A stretch of DNA of 64,000 nt from Bdellovibrio sp. 28-41-41 (GCA_002256935.1 NCGL01000005.1:41015-105014), one strand, 5' to 3'. Shown: positions 18,559 through 28,396, numbered from the stretch's first letter. Notes: generated by a model not told the origin, from the sequence alone. Program-made: numbers and translations.

Positions 18559-19398
18559 CTATTCGCACAACTTGATTTCATCAAGGACCGGAGCCGTCAT
18601 GACATCTTTGACTGTGGCGATGGATACCGGTTTCTCTGCGTCCAACTCCGGAGGTGTTTTCAGGGCTGAAATTACTAACTCTAAATACCCTTTTTCAATT
18701 TGGTATTGTCCAGGTAATTCGGCCTGATCTATCTTCCATGAAAACACTTCAGTAACCCTCACCTCATAGCCTTTCTTTTTCTTTTTGCAGAAAGGATCGA
18801 AACTTTTAATCTTTTTACTTAATTTAATTTCCGATTCCGAAACAAGTTGGACTGAAATCTCTTCTGGTTGGTATCGCTTAAATAAAGCGTCTCTTTGATA
18901 GTTTGGAACTTCATCTCCAAATTCACTAGTAAGTCGAAACTTCAAATGTCTATCCGAGGATTCCAAGATGTTATACGTTAAAATATGCCCAGAGGCCATC
19001 GTCAGCTTTAACGTTTTGCAATCGGACTGGTAAGCTTTTGTAAAGGGCACAAGCTCTTTTGCCGGAGCCACTCTATAATAAAAAGATGAGTATGCTAGAA
19101 ATTTAGCGTTTCCACTCGACACAGTTTCATCCAGAACATGAAAATCTGTAACCATCTTTGCCGATGGGTAATCAAACATAGGATCCGAGAGTCTTTCGAC
19201 TAGCAGAGCGAGGCTCATACATTCACCTAGTTGAACTTCTGAGAACGAGATAGCCACATTTGGTCGAGAGGCAGAATCGATTTGATTTTTATCGGTTACA
19301 ATCTCCGGAGATGGCGCAGTGGACGCGTCGAACTTTTGACATGATGTTAGACACAATATTGAAGTGCTTAGTAATCCAAGTACAACCGCGAATTTCAC
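18559..19398 (-). CDS. Lipoprotein of unknown function
   Basis: The mature protein starts at the lipobox Cys in LTSCQKFDAS. About 255 residues of mixed alpha/beta follow, with conserved-looking Cys pairs but no domain I recognise. The start is set to the GTG at 19398 since GGAG lies six bases before it, while the upstream ATG (19408-19410) has none. It is convergent with the subtilase gene. Confidence 0.65.
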   Translation of the reverse strand: MKFAVVLGLLSTSILCLTSCQKFDASTAPSPEIVTDKNQIDSASRPNVAISFSEVQLGECMSLALLVERLSDPMFDYPSAKMVTDFHVLDETVSSGNAKFLAYSSFYYRVAPAKELVPFTKAYQSDCKTLKLTMASGHILTYNILESSDRHLKFRLTSEFGDEVPNYQRDALFKRYQPEEISVQLVSESEIKLSKKIKSFDPFCKKKKKGYEVRVTEVFSWKIDQAELPGQYQIEKGYLELVISALKTPPELDAEKPVSIATVKDVMTAPVLDEIKLCE

Positions 19399-19477
19399 CT
19401 GAGTCTCCATCGTTGATGACGTTAGATCTGGAAGAGCAACACACCCTTCCAGACTTAGATTCTTTTAACTATTTTGA

Positions 19478-20326
19478 TTACTTTTGTTCTTGTTGAACTG
19501 GAGCTTCTTGTTTAGCTTCTTGTTTAACAGGAGTTTCTTTTTGCTCTTGCTCTTGTTTTACAACTACTTGTTCAAGAACTAAACTAGCTACGATTGATGC
19601 ACATTCTTGTTTTGGTTCTTCCACTTTAGCTGGTTCTTCTTTTACCGGAGCTTCTTTACCCGTTTGAGCTTGCTCTTGTTCTTGTTTCGGTTCTTCTACT
19701 TTAGTCGGCTCTTCTTTTGCCGGAGCTTCTTTGCCCGTTTGAGCTTGTTCTTGCTCTTGTTGTGGTTCTTCTTTTTTAATATCACATGAAGACATCACAA
19801 AATCTAAACGATCTACGACTTTACCTTGTGTTTGTTCTGCAGCGATAGATTCAACAGAAATTAAATCCGCAGCAAATCCGGCATGGGCTGAATTTTTAAC
19901 AACCAATGCGTCATTAGCCGCCGTGAATTCTAGAGTTAATACGATACTGCCACCAGAATATAGGTCAAAAGTACGAGCGTCTGTTTCTACCACTTTGTCG
20001 ATGCCAGCTAAAAAGTTAACTCGATCTGCCAATGCTGGGTAAGCGGCAATAATTTCGTCCCAAGACATATTTTCGCTACTGGCTGGCGTTTCGCCAACGT
20101 TAGATTCGTGTGCAACCACCGTTGATGTTGTTACAGCACCGCCCGATGGCGCAATCATAGCTTGTGCCGCTACAGCAGCAGCAGCAGCACCTAAACCTAA
20201 TTGGTCGGCTGATGGATCAGCAGCGGCTGCCACAGCTTGTGGTTCACTGTTAGACGATTTGTTTTCGCAAGCAACGCCAACAGTTAACAAAGCGATAACC
20301 GCAACATATTTAAAATAATTCTTCAT
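19478..20326 (-). CDS. Lipoprotein with Glu/Gln/Lys-rich tandem repeats
   Basis: A lipoprotein signal (MKNYFKYVAVIALLTVGVAC) precedes an Ala-rich linker and a globular part (SWDEIIAAYPALADR, LDFVMSSCDIKK). Then come two copies of a 25-residue unit (EEPxQEQEQAQTGKEAPxKE) and a third start. The repeat is inserted between MSSCDIKK and ECASIVASLVLEQ, so it looks like an expansion inside a pre-existing domain. Function unknown; such acidic, flexible stretches suit envelope spacers. Confidence 0.65.
   Translation of the reverse strand: MKNYFKYVAVIALLTVGVACENKSSNSEPQAVAAAADPSADQLGLGAAAAAVAAQAMIAPSGGAVTTSTVVAHESNVGETPASSENMSWDEIIAAYPALADRVNFLAGIDKVVETDARTFDLYSGGSIVLTLEFTAANDALVVKNSAHAGFAADLISVESIAAEQTQGKVVDRLDFVMSSCDIKKEEPQQEQEQAQTGKEAPAKEEPTKVEEPKQEQEQAQTGKEAPVKEEPAKVEEPKQECASIVASLVLEQVVVKQEQEQKETPVKQEAKQEAPVQQEQK
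19606..19770. repeat. 75-bp coding tandem repeat (two copies)
   Basis: Two near-identical 75-base units, offset by exactly 75 bases (for example the word GGTTCTTC at 19614 and 19689), encode the 25-residue repeat of the lipoprotein. The differences are scattered silent or conservative changes, so copies are not freshly made. Confidence 0.85.
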
Positions 20327-20583
20327 AACCTAATTCTCCTCGGTTGTTTTTTATCGTCCAGTCTATTGAACGAGTTGTTTGTTTGACTATGCTCAAAGCA
20401 ATCGCGGTGCCGACACCAAAACGGCATCTAGAGGTTACATTTTGGACTTTTTGGAACAAAATATTTTTTTAAAAAAAATATTGGGGGCAAAATTACTCTT
20501 TCACTTTTAAACTCTGTGATGTAAAAATTTAAATTAATAAATATGACGTAAACAAAAAGAGAGCGGGGAAATTTATTTTACAT

Positions 20584-22791
20584 TTGCCAACATTGATCGA
20601 AGATTTGGGAATTATTCTGGCCGTAGCGGGTGTTGTCACACTGCTCTTTAAAAAAATCGGCCAACCAGTTGTGTTGGGATATCTACTTGCCGGGTTTCTT
20701 GTGGGACCTGAGGTCAGCTTCTTTCCCACGGTGCAAGAAAACGATGAGATTAAAATATGGGCAGAGATCGGCGTCATCGTCTTATTATTTGGTTTAGGAC
20801 TAGAATTTAGTTTTAAAAAATTAGTAACGGTAGGACGTGGTGCATCGATAACGGCGATCACTGAAGTTCTATTTATGTTAGGACTTGGCTATTTATTAGG
20901 TCAGGGTTTTGGCTGGAACACAATGGACAGCATTTTTCTCGGCGGCATCTTATCTATATCATCTACGACTATTATTATCCGCGCATTCGACGAACTTGGT
21001 TTTCGACAAAGGCGCTTTGTCACACTTGTCTTTGGGGTTTTGATTGTTGAAGATCTTGTGGCAATTTTGCTTTTGGTTTTATTATCAACGATTGCTGTAT
21101 CCAATACATTTGAAGGCACTCAGTTACTAACCTCGGCAGCCAAGCTCGCCTTCTTCCTGACACTGTGGTTCTTAGGTGGCATTTTCATCGTACCATGGTT
21201 CTTACGCAAGACACGTTCGCTTATGAATGACGAGACATCACTGATAGTTTCACTCGCAATGTGTCTACTTATGGTGTTGCTAGCTACTAAATCGGGATTT
21301 TCTCCCGCCCTTGGCGCCTTCATCATGGGGTCAATTCTTGCCGAGACACCAGATGGCGCTCGCATCGAACACACACTAAAATCGGTGAAAGATCTTTTCG
21401 CCGCTGTCTTTTTCGTATCGGTTGGTATGTTGATCAATCTGGATGCGCTCAAAGAACATTGGTTCGCGGTCGCTGTGATTACGATCGTAACTATTTTGGG
21501 AAAATTATTTAGTTCTACTATCGGCGCCCTTCTTTCCGGGCAAAGCCTGCGTGTGTCATTGCAAACGGGCATGAGCCTCGCGCAAATTGGTGAATTCTCG
21601 TTTATCATCGCTACGCTTGGTCTAACACTTAAAGTAACATCGGAGTTTTTATACCCACTGGCCGTGGCGGTTTCTGCCATCACGACATTGACGACGCCGT
21701 ATTTAATTAAATCAAGTGATGCGACTTACATTTGGATTGAAAAGAAATTACCGGCCGATTGGCTCAGCCGATTGCGTGGAAACACGGGTTTAGAAAATCC
21801 AAATGTGCAATCCTCAAAGATCGCTCAGGAAATGCCTCGCGTATTTTTAAATTCGGTTTTAGTCGTGGGTATTGCATTGGCGTGCTCGAAATGGCTTCTG
21901 CCTTTCTTGTCGAAAGAATTGCCGTCCGAAGGAATGGCGGCATTGGTCTCTGTCGCCATAGCTATGTTTTTATCACTACCATCATTGTGGGCAATTTTTT
22001 CGAAAGCTCGCTCGGTTGCCGGCCTAATGGTCAGGATCGAAGACGTACGTCAAATGTCATATCAATCGGTGCTGGGCTTGTTTGGCCGCGCTCTGCTAGC
22101 CATTTTCTTACTCGGGTTTATCGTCGCTCAGTTCACTTCTGCCTTAGTGACTTTTATATTGGCGGCTGGCTTGTCGATGCTGATGGCCGTTCTTGGATTT
22201 AAGAACTTCTCAAAAACCTATGGCTGGTTTGAAAAACAATTCTTAAGTCACCTGAATGAAAAAGACAAAGCACGTATTACAAATGAAAAAGAATATCCCA
22301 TCTTAGCCCCATGGGATGCGCATCTGGCCACGCTAGATGTTCACCCGAATTCATCCGTGGTTGGACGAAAGCTCGCTGACATCGGCATCCGTGAATCATA
22401 CGGCGTAACGGTCGCAATGATTGAGCGTGGCAGCCAAAAAATTCTAGCGCCTCGCCGCGACGACCTACTAATGGCCTTCGACCGCGTGTCGGTCATCGGC
22501 AATGACGACGAAGTTTCCAAGTTCAAAGAAATCATCTCAAAAAATTCGGACTTGCATGCCGGTGCTAACGTCACCAACTACGGATTAAAAAGCATTTTCA
22601 TAAGCGGCCAAAATCCCTTCATCGGCAAAAGCATCCGTGAGAGCGGCATCCGCGAAACCACCGACGGCCTCGTCGTAGGCTTAGAGCGATCCGGCGAGCG
22701 CGTCCTAAACCCCGACGCCACCGAATCCATCCAAGACGGCGACCTATTATGGATCGTAGGCAACACCGAGAAAATCAAACTACTAAAATAA
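20584..22791 (+). CDS. CPA2-family cation/proton antiporter with two RCK-C domains
   Basis: The 735-residue protein has about 12 membrane helices (LLFGLGLEFSF, LSISSTTIIIRAF, FSPALGAFIMGSILAET, FVSVGMLINL) like KefB/KefC antiporters. It lacks the usual NAD-binding TrkA-N domain. The C-terminus has two TrkA-C (RCK-C) domains, about 580-660 and 665-735 (GRKLADIGIRESYGVTV; GKSIRESGIRETTDGLVV). It likely exchanges K+ or Na+ for protons in pH or osmotic control. Start TTG is the earliest available; the ribosome site is weak. Confidence 0.85.
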   Translation: MPTLIEDLGIILAVAGVVTLLFKKIGQPVVLGYLLAGFLVGPEVSFFPTVQENDEIKIWAEIGVIVLLFGLGLEFSFKKLVTVGRGASITAITEVLFMLGLGYLLGQGFGWNTMDSIFLGGILSISSTTIIIRAFDELGFRQRRFVTLVFGVLIVEDLVAILLLVLLSTIAVSNTFEGTQLLTSAAKLAFFLTLWFLGGIFIVPWFLRKTRSLMNDETSLIVSLAMCLLMVLLATKSGFSPALGAFIMGSILAETPDGARIEHTLKSVKDLFAAVFFVSVGMLINLDALKEHWFAVAVITIVTILGKLFSSTIGALLSGQSLRVSLQTGMSLAQIGEFSFIIATLGLTLKVTSEFLYPLAVAVSAITTLTTPYLIKSSDATYIWIEKKLPADWLSRLRGNTGLENPNVQSSKIAQEMPRVFLNSVLVVGIALACSKWLLPFLSKELPSEGMAALVSVAIAMFLSLPSLWAIFSKARSVAGLMVRIEDVRQMSYQSVLGLFGRALLAIFLLGFIVAQFTSALVTFILAAGLSMLMAVLGFKNFSKTYGWFEKQFLSHLNEKDKARITNEKEYPILAPWDAHLATLDVHPNSSVVGRKLADIGIRESYGVTVAMIERGSQKILAPRRDDLLMAFDRVSVIGNDDEVSKFKEIISKNSDLHAGANVTNYGLKSIFISGQNPFIGKSIRESGIRETTDGLVVGLERSGERVLNPDATESIQDGDLLWIVGNTEKIKLLK

Positions 22792-22840
22792 TGGCAGCTG
22801 CTGCTTTTTGCCACCCTACGCGTCTAATGCGCCGGGTTTC

Positions 22841-22866
22841 AAAAGGTCACGAGGTGACCTTTTTCT
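22841..22866 (+). terminator. Strong rho-independent terminator
   Basis: AAAAGGTCAC (22841-22850), loop GAG, GTGACCTTTT (22854-22863), then further T residues. It follows the antiporter gene by about 50 bases and ends before the phosphatase start. Confidence 0.85.
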
Positions 22867-22898
22867 TTTTGCTGGTATCTTTTGTTTTTGGAGATTTT

Positions 22899-23627
22899 AT
22901 GAAAGCGTTTTGGTGGTTTAAGGAGAATTCGATTGCAGGGATGGCTAGACCTGGATTTAATTCGGTTCGTTGGTTTGATTTGCCCTTTGATGAGGCTGTG
23001 TTGCTTGGATGGTTGGGGCAGTATTCGGAAGGTCCGGCGCCGCTAAAAGGGCTTGAGCATCATTTGCAAACGTATGTTCCTAAAATTTACAAATATCACA
23101 AATTGGATGAAGCGAGTGGTCGGCAGGCGACTCAAATTTTAAAGACGCATTCGGGAGTTCTTTCTGTTTTACAAGAATTAAATTCTCGACTGCATGTTGT
23201 GGACTTATTTCACATTGAGAACGATCATCTACACTTTACTTTGAGCGAAGAGATTCTAAATAAGGAAATCAATTTTTTAAAGACGAATGAAATTCGCAAC
23301 GTGATTACTTTAACTGAACGCCATCATCAAAAAGATATTCTAGGTTCACACTTCTCTACCCATCATATTAGCATTGTTGATTTGGGAGCGCCCAATTTAG
23401 ATCAAGCCAAGCATTTGGCAGAGATTGTCACGGCGGCAAATAAAAACAAAGAAAAATTAGCTGTTCATTGCTTAGCTGGTATTGGTCGCACTTCAACAAT
23501 GTTAATTGCTGCCCACATTTTGATGGGCGAATCATTGAGAGATTTGGAAGTTTTGATTGCCAAGCAGAATCCTTACTTTGCATTGTCAGGACCGCAGGCT
23601 GATTTCTTGCGTACTATAAAAGTCTAA
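22899..23627 (+). CDS. Dual-specificity/tyrosine protein phosphatase-like protein
   Basis: The 242-residue protein has the cysteine-based phosphatase signature HCLAGIGRT near its end, a general-acid-type region (VDLGAPNLDQAKHL) and a helical N-terminus of about 100 residues. The ATG at 22899 is taken because GGAG sits just before it. Bacterial members dephosphorylate proteins or phosphoinositide-like substrates; the target here is unknown. Confidence 0.8.
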   Translation: MKAFWWFKENSIAGMARPGFNSVRWFDLPFDEAVLLGWLGQYSEGPAPLKGLEHHLQTYVPKIYKYHKLDEASGRQATQILKTHSGVLSVLQELNSRLHVVDLFHIENDHLHFTLSEEILNKEINFLKTNEIRNVITLTERHHQKDILGSHFSTHHISIVDLGAPNLDQAKHLAEIVTAANKNKEKLAVHCLAGIGRTSTMLIAAHILMGESLRDLEVLIAKQNPYFALSGPQADFLRTIKV

Positions 23628-23648
23628 ATAAATTTAGGGAATATCTTT

Positions 23649-23837
23649 TTAATAATCCAAACGGGGCCGGCCAGCAACGACTAAGTAGTATAAAGGAATT
23701 CCTACAAACACAATTGTACGCAGAAAACCCAATAAGCTCCACATAATCAATGGAACACAAATAAAATGAATTTTAATATTCACTGGATTTTTGTGCGATT
23801 CTTTATATTCGGCCAGGTAACTGTCTAGCGTCATCAT
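23649..23837 (-). CDS. Short Mpo1-like (DUF962) membrane protein, possibly truncated
   Basis: The 62-residue reading starts MMTLDSYLAEYKESHKNP, with NIKIHFICVPLIMWSLLGFL next; this is the N-terminal pattern of the Mpo1/YGL010w family (fatty acid alpha-oxidation, in yeast). The family normally has about 150 residues and four membrane helices, so only the first two helices remain. No ribosome site is obvious, so it may be a decayed gene. Confidence 0.45.
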   Translation of the reverse strand: MMTLDSYLAEYKESHKNPVNIKIHFICVPLIMWSLLGFLRTIVFVGIPLYYLVVAGRPRLDY

Positions 23838-23880
23838 ATCTAAAATCGCAACACGATTTCCTGCTAAACAAATAGGACTA

Positions 23881-24105
23881 TTAAGGAGCCGGTTCTTCAC
23901 CCAATTTCGGCGCATCCTCAATTGTCTTATTCTGAATCTTTTTAGACTGCTCGTGTAGAATCGTCGATGATCGCCCCGTACCAATATCTGTTAAGGCACC
24001 TGTCGGATCTCCGAAATCCAGTGAAGGCGGCAAACTTTCATTTCGAGCCTGGATAGCAATTTCATTCGGCGTAACTGCAGATTTATCTTTTTTGTTTTGT
24101 TTCAC
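23881..24105 (-). CDS. Small hydrophilic protein of unknown function
   Basis: A 74-residue reading begins at GTG (24105), with AAGGA close upstream. The protein is charged and Pro/Ser-rich (PPSLDFGDPTGALTDIGTG), likely disordered. No homology recognised. It is upstream of the short Mpo1-like reading by 43 bases and could be co-transcribed. Confidence 0.45.
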   Translation of the reverse strand: MKQNKKDKSAVTPNEIAIQARNESLPPSLDFGDPTGALTDIGTGRSSTILHEQSKKIQNKTIEDAPKLGEEPAP

Positions 24106-24238
24106 TGTAAATCCTTTCTGTGGTGAGTGGGACAAACATATGAGTATGCAACAGAAATGCCGTCACAGAAAGAATGAGTTTGATTTCAGCAGAACGAGAG
24201 GGAATTTTGCCCTACAGTGTGAACGTTAGGCTTGCCCA

Positions 24239-24440
24239 CTAAGGGTGAGAGGTTATAGCAATAATTGTTATTTCTTTATTGCCAGGGCCATAGCACCAGA
24301 AAACTCTATAAGCTCCTGGAGTATTGTTTTGCGCGTAGGCCTCAAACACGTCCTCACCATTAGGACCAGTCAGTGAGGTCACTCAGAAGGAGACATTTTT
24401 GTAAAATCAACGCCAGGCAAAGGCACAACATTTACCGTAA
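24239..24440 (-). pseudogene. Frameshifted small toxin-like (RelE/HigB-type) remnant
   Basis: No intact gene lies in 24106-24600. On the minus strand one frame reads LPGVDFTKMSPSE then stops, and a shifted frame continues with FEAYAQNNTPGAYRVFWCYG and ends ITIIAITSHP. AYRVF followed by a beta strand is typical of RelE/HigB-type toxins. The two frames and missing N-terminus indicate decay. Family call is tentative. Confidence 0.4.
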
Positions 24441-24622
24441 GGCTTCAGATTCAAAATTCGAAAGAATTTTCAATGTCGAATCCAGAAATTAGTCAATGAT
24501 ACAGCAAGAATTTTTTCCTCTTAGAAAAAAGATAGGGATTTGACCTATAAGCACTAAGTCATAACCATCTGGGTTGTAATTTTTAGCAATTTAGTTATGC
24601 TTTGTTAAAATTGAAATTTAAA

Positions 24623-25372
24623 ATGATTCTAATTAAAGACGTAAGTAAAAAATTCGAAAACAGTTTGGCCCTCGACAAGACAAATCTGCCGCTTGCTGAA
24701 AAGCAAACCCATGTTTTCTGGGGTTCCAGTGGAAGCGGAAAAACAACGCTTTTACGACTAATCGCGGGCCTAATCGAAGTCACTTCCGGTGAGATTTGGA
24801 TCGAAAGTCAAAAAATTTCAACATCTATACAAAAGCAACTTGCAGCCAAAATTGGTTACGTAATTCAAGAAGGTGGTCTTTTCCCTCACTTGAATGCTTG
24901 GCAAAATATTGCATTGGCAGGACTTCCCAGAGCCTGGGATGCCCATCAAACCTCTGCTAGAATTAACGAATTGGCCGAACTCGTTCAGCTCGAAATACCT
25001 CTACTTACTCAATTCCCAGCACAACTAAGCGGCGGGCAAAGGCAACGAGTTGCATTGATGCGTGCTCTATTGCTCGACCCACCAATAATTCTGCTAGATG
25101 AACCCCTGGGAGCCCTTGACCCACTTGTTCGGTCGGAATTGCAGAAAGAATTAAAAAGAATCTTTAATAAACTAAATAAGACTGTTGTATTTGTAACTCA
25201 CGATATCGGCGAAGGTGCATTTTTCGGACATACCATATCCTTGTTTCACGAAGGCTCATTAGTACAGCACGGAAATTTTAGAAGTTTTATTGAACATCCA
25301 AAAAACGAATTTGTAACAAAATTTATTACCGCCCAGATTCCTCCTCCAGAATTGCTGAGTGCTCTTCGATGA
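24623..25372 (+). CDS. Osmoprotectant-type ABC transporter ATPase (OpuC/ProV-like)
   Basis: The about 249-residue protein has Walker A (WGSSGSGKTTLL), Q-loop (VIQEGGLFPHLN), signature LSGGQRQRVALMRAL, Walker B (IILLDEPLGALD) and the H-loop (VTHDI). It lacks the C-terminal CBS domains of OpuCA. The ATG at 24623 is chosen to match the family start. It overlaps the next gene by four bases (ATGA), so both form one transporter for glycine betaine, choline or a related solute. Confidence 0.88.
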   Translation: MILIKDVSKKFENSLALDKTNLPLAEKQTHVFWGSSGSGKTTLLRLIAGLIEVTSGEIWIESQKISTSIQKQLAAKIGYVIQEGGLFPHLNAWQNIALAGLPRAWDAHQTSARINELAELVQLEIPLLTQFPAQLSGGQRQRVALMRALLLDPPIILLDEPLGALDPLVRSELQKELKRIFNKLNKTVVFVTHDIGEGAFFGHTISLFHEGSLVQHGNFRSFIEHPKNEFVTKFITAQIPPPELLSALR

Positions 25373-26847
25373 AACTAATCACGAAGCTTTTTCTCATTTG
25401 CTTAGGAACCCAATTTATTTGGCCTTCGTTGGTTTTTTCAAAACCAAAAATTATAGTGGCCTCAAAAATATTTACAGAAAGTTACATTTTAGCGGAAATC
25501 CTTGCGCAAACAATAGAAGATGCTGGGGAAGCAGAGGTTGAAAGAAAGATTGGACTTGGCGCTACGGGGATTCTATTTGAGTCCCTCAAAAGTGGGCAAA
25601 TTGATATCTATCCAGAATATACGGGAACAATAGCTGAAATTTTCTTTAAGAATCCTAAACTTCAAGATCACATAAGCTTGAACAAGGAACTTGATCCACT
25701 TGGACTCAAAATTACGAACGGACTAGGTTTCAACAATACCTATGCTTTGGCTATCCTCGATTCAGAAAAAAATAAAAACCTAGATAAAATAAGTGATCTG
25801 CGCAACCATCCAAAAGTTCGGTTGGGATTTACGCACGAGTTCTTGAAACGAAACGATGGATTTGATGCACTTACTAATCATTACAAATTGAAAATTAAAA
25901 ATTTTAAAGACATGGAACACAGTTTGATTTACCAATCGCTGATAGACGGCAACCTCGATATTGCAGAGGTGTATTCAACGGATGCGAAAATAAAAAAGTA
26001 CGGCTTAAGAATTCTGAAAGACGATTTAAATTTTTTCCCCAAATATCAAGGGGTTTTCTTTTATCGTAAAAACATCGAAACCGATTTTCCAAAAACCTAC
26101 TCCGCCATTAAGGATCTTGAAAACAATATAAATGAAAGCAAAATGATCGAGTTAAATGCAAAGTCTGAAATTGAAAATTGGAGTTTCGAAAAAACGGCTT
26201 CCTATTTTCTCAAAAAGGATTCAGAAAAATCTTTTGTTTCTTGGGACCTGCTGTGGAGACGAACAAAAGAGCATTTTTCTTTGGTTTTTATCTCTTTGAT
26301 GGCCGCAATTATATTCGGAGTTCCCGCTGGTTACTTTTCCTCACGTTATACAAAAGTTGGAAGTATTCTTATGGCGCTTAGCGGAGTCCTTCAGACAATT
26401 CCTTCATTGGCACTGCTTTGTTTTTTAATTCCACTATTTGGAATTGGATACTTACCGTCTGTCATTGCGCTTTTCCTTTATGCTCTTTTGCCTATCTTAA
26501 GAAACGCATATCTTGGATTTTCGGGTATTGATTCCCGATTGACTGAATCTGCAAAAACATTGGGCCTTTCCAAATTGCAGTGTTTACTTAAGGTGGAGAT
26601 TCCACTCGCTTCACCGTCCATTCTGTCTGGAATTAAAATTTCAGCTGTCATGAATGTTGGCGGCGCCACACTAGCTGCGTTTGTCGGCGCGGGAGGATTC
26701 GGCGCCATAATCGTAACCGGTCTAGCGCTCAATGACACTCACTTAATATTGCTAGGAGCTGTCCCTTCGGCATTGATGGCCATTGGGGTTCATATCTTTT
26801 TTGAAATAGTCGATTTGTATTGCATCCCCAGAGGATTAAAAAAGTAA
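25369..26847 (+). CDS. Fused substrate-binding protein and permease (OsmF/OpuBC-OpuBD type)
   Basis: The 492-residue protein has a signal peptide and an OpuAC-like binding lobe (about 25-270: KIFTESYILAEILAQTIE, GATGILFESLKSGQIDIYPEYTG). A permease of six helices (about 290-492) carries the EAA-like loop ESAKTLGLSKLQCLLKVEIPLASPSI. The binding part comes first and the permease second, the reverse of many such fusions. It pairs with the overlapping ATPase gene. Solute unknown; quaternary ammonium or thiol-betaine compounds are typical. Confidence 0.88.
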   Translation: MKLITKLFLICLGTQFIWPSLVFSKPKIIVASKIFTESYILAEILAQTIEDAGEAEVERKIGLGATGILFESLKSGQIDIYPEYTGTIAEIFFKNPKLQDHISLNKELDPLGLKITNGLGFNNTYALAILDSEKNKNLDKISDLRNHPKVRLGFTHEFLKRNDGFDALTNHYKLKIKNFKDMEHSLIYQSLIDGNLDIAEVYSTDAKIKKYGLRILKDDLNFFPKYQGVFFYRKNIETDFPKTYSAIKDLENNINESKMIELNAKSEIENWSFEKTASYFLKKDSEKSFVSWDLLWRRTKEHFSLVFISLMAAIIFGVPAGYFSSRYTKVGSILMALSGVLQTIPSLALLCFLIPLFGIGYLPSVIALFLYALLPILRNAYLGFSGIDSRLTESAKTLGLSKLQCLLKVEIPLASPSILSGIKISAVMNVGGATLAAFVGAGGFGAIIVTGLALNDTHLILLGAVPSALMAIGVHIFFEIVDLYCIPRGLKK

Positions 26848-26850
26848 ATT

Positions 26851-27113
26851 TACAAATTAACCCAGAATGCCTATCAGTCATTTCCAAAACTAAAATAAAT
26901 GAAGTAAATGACATTCTAGTTACATCGGTTAAAAACCAATCATTCCAAGCAGAACCATTTAATAGTGGTTCCAACAAAATTGGAAAAGGCAACGGCTTAG
27001 GCCTTGTCTGGGTTTCCACTATTTCAAAATTGTACAATTGGGACTTGCAAATTCGAAGTTCCAAAAATGGTACGGAAATAGAAATAAAGTTTCCAACCGA
27101 AGATGTCTCTTAG
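26851..27113 (+). pseudogene. C-terminal fragment of a histidine-kinase ATPase domain
   Basis: Right after the permease stop, the frame encodes about 87 residues ending as a GHKL ATPase domain: IGKGNGLGLVWV (G2 box) and DLQIRSSKNGTEIEIKFP. The H- and N-boxes are absent and there is no proper start, so it is the tail of a lost kinase. Confidence 0.55.
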
Positions 27114-27121
27114 CACCAAAA

Positions 27122-28396
27122 TTAAAAAAACCAAAAGCACAAAGCGGCAACAAGTGTAGGACCAATGGCACTTCTAAATAGGAGGCCAGGACTTATTCCA
27201 TCCGTACCAAACGATGAATTCAAAGTGCTATATCCCGCCGGGTTTGGTGCATTTGCAATCACCGTCAATCCCCCGCCTACTACACTCCCTGCTACCAATG
27301 CATATTTGGAAAAATCAGAAAGGCCAGAAACCTGGCTTCCAAGATACGTAATAGCGGCATTGTCGGTAAAAGCGGTCAATACAATGGCTCCAACGAACAT
27401 GGGTAGCGTAGCAAGACGACTGAGAATTGGCTCCAGCCACCAACTTTGAAGACCACCAAGTACGACGAGTCCTCCAAGAAAGAAACCCACGAGTAAAGCT
27501 TCTTTAATTTTAAGTTCATTTTGATATTCATTTGTAACGCTCGCAATCCCGAGAAAAAACAAAAACAGGCCTATGAAAGTGACTGTATGGTGAGACGACA
27601 ATACAATAGCTACAAGAATTAGAATATGCAAAATATTCACCCACCATGGAATATTTTTCTTTTCCTTGTCATCATTTTTTGCTTCACCTAGCGAAATGAG
27701 TTCTTTCCTAAATCGATAAGCCACAAAAACTGTAGATATAACGATGGCCAAAAAGGCCTTCCAGCCAAAATTCGACATCATAAATACCAAATCCCAATTC
27801 CATTTAGGAGCTACCATTAAAACTGGTGGTGCCGCATAGGGAGTCAAGGTGCCCCCAATAGATATATTTACAAACAATAATCCAATCGTCGCATACTTGA
27901 GCCTGTCGGATATTCCATTTTGATAAAAATTCCTCAAAAGTATTAAAGCCGTAACAGTCATTGCTGCGGGTTCTGTAATGAAACTTCCCAGTAGAGGTCC
28001 GATAATTAAAGTCGCCAGAAAAAAGCCAATATTTTTATTTACCGGTAAAAGGTTTCCCGACATTCGAATAATCTTTTCGCTTATCGATAAAATCGGACGA
28101 GTGGCGCAAACGCTCATTACGACAAATACAAATAGAGGTTCAGTAAAATTCCGTCCGTCGAGATATTCTAAAGTCTTTGGTGATCCCCAAAAAACCATAG
28201 AAAATAAAATAAAAACGCCAGCCCATATCCCAAAAACAATCTCGACCTCACCTAAAAGGTGAAATAAGTTTTCACCAACTGAACCTTCGGGATACTTACG
28301 AGCGAACGATTGAAATACTTTAACCGAAAAGGTATGAATAATTGCCAATGCGAAACAAACAGTGGCACCAATTTGAATAATTAACTCCGTGTTCAT
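27122..28396 (-). CDS. Putative Na+/H+ antiporter-like polytopic membrane protein
   Basis: About 424 residues with 10-11 hydrophobic helices. Conserved-looking stretches are GSFITEPAAMTVTAL, GGTLTPYAAPPVLMVA, AFTDNAAITYLGS and VIANAPNPAGYS, the pattern of the uncharacterised Na_H_antiport_3 family. The ATG at 28396 (not 28408) is chosen because GGAG lies seven bases before it. It starts inside the stop of the ligase gene (ATGA), implying translational coupling. Ion specificity is not demonstrated. Confidence 0.7.
   Translation of the reverse strand: MNTELIIQIGATVCFALAIIHTFSVKVFQSFARKYPEGSVGENLFHLLGEVEIVFGIWAGVFILFSMVFWGSPKTLEYLDGRNFTEPLFVFVVMSVCATRPILSISEKIIRMSGNLLPVNKNIGFFLATLIIGPLLGSFITEPAAMTVTALILLRNFYQNGISDRLKYATIGLLFVNISIGGTLTPYAAPPVLMVAPKWNWDLVFMMSNFGWKAFLAIVISTVFVAYRFRKELISLGEAKNDDKEKKNIPWWVNILHILILVAIVLSSHHTVTFIGLFLFFLGIASVTNEYQNELKIKEALLVGFFLGGLVVLGGLQSWWLEPILSRLATLPMFVGAIVLTAFTDNAAITYLGSQVSGLSDFSKYALVAGSVVGGGLTVIANAPNPAGYSTLNSSFGTDGISPGLLFRSAIGPTLVAALCFWFF

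Noticed and set aside
19478..20326. CRISPR-like array suggested by regular repeats
   Set aside because: The repeats are in-frame coding units without unique spacers.
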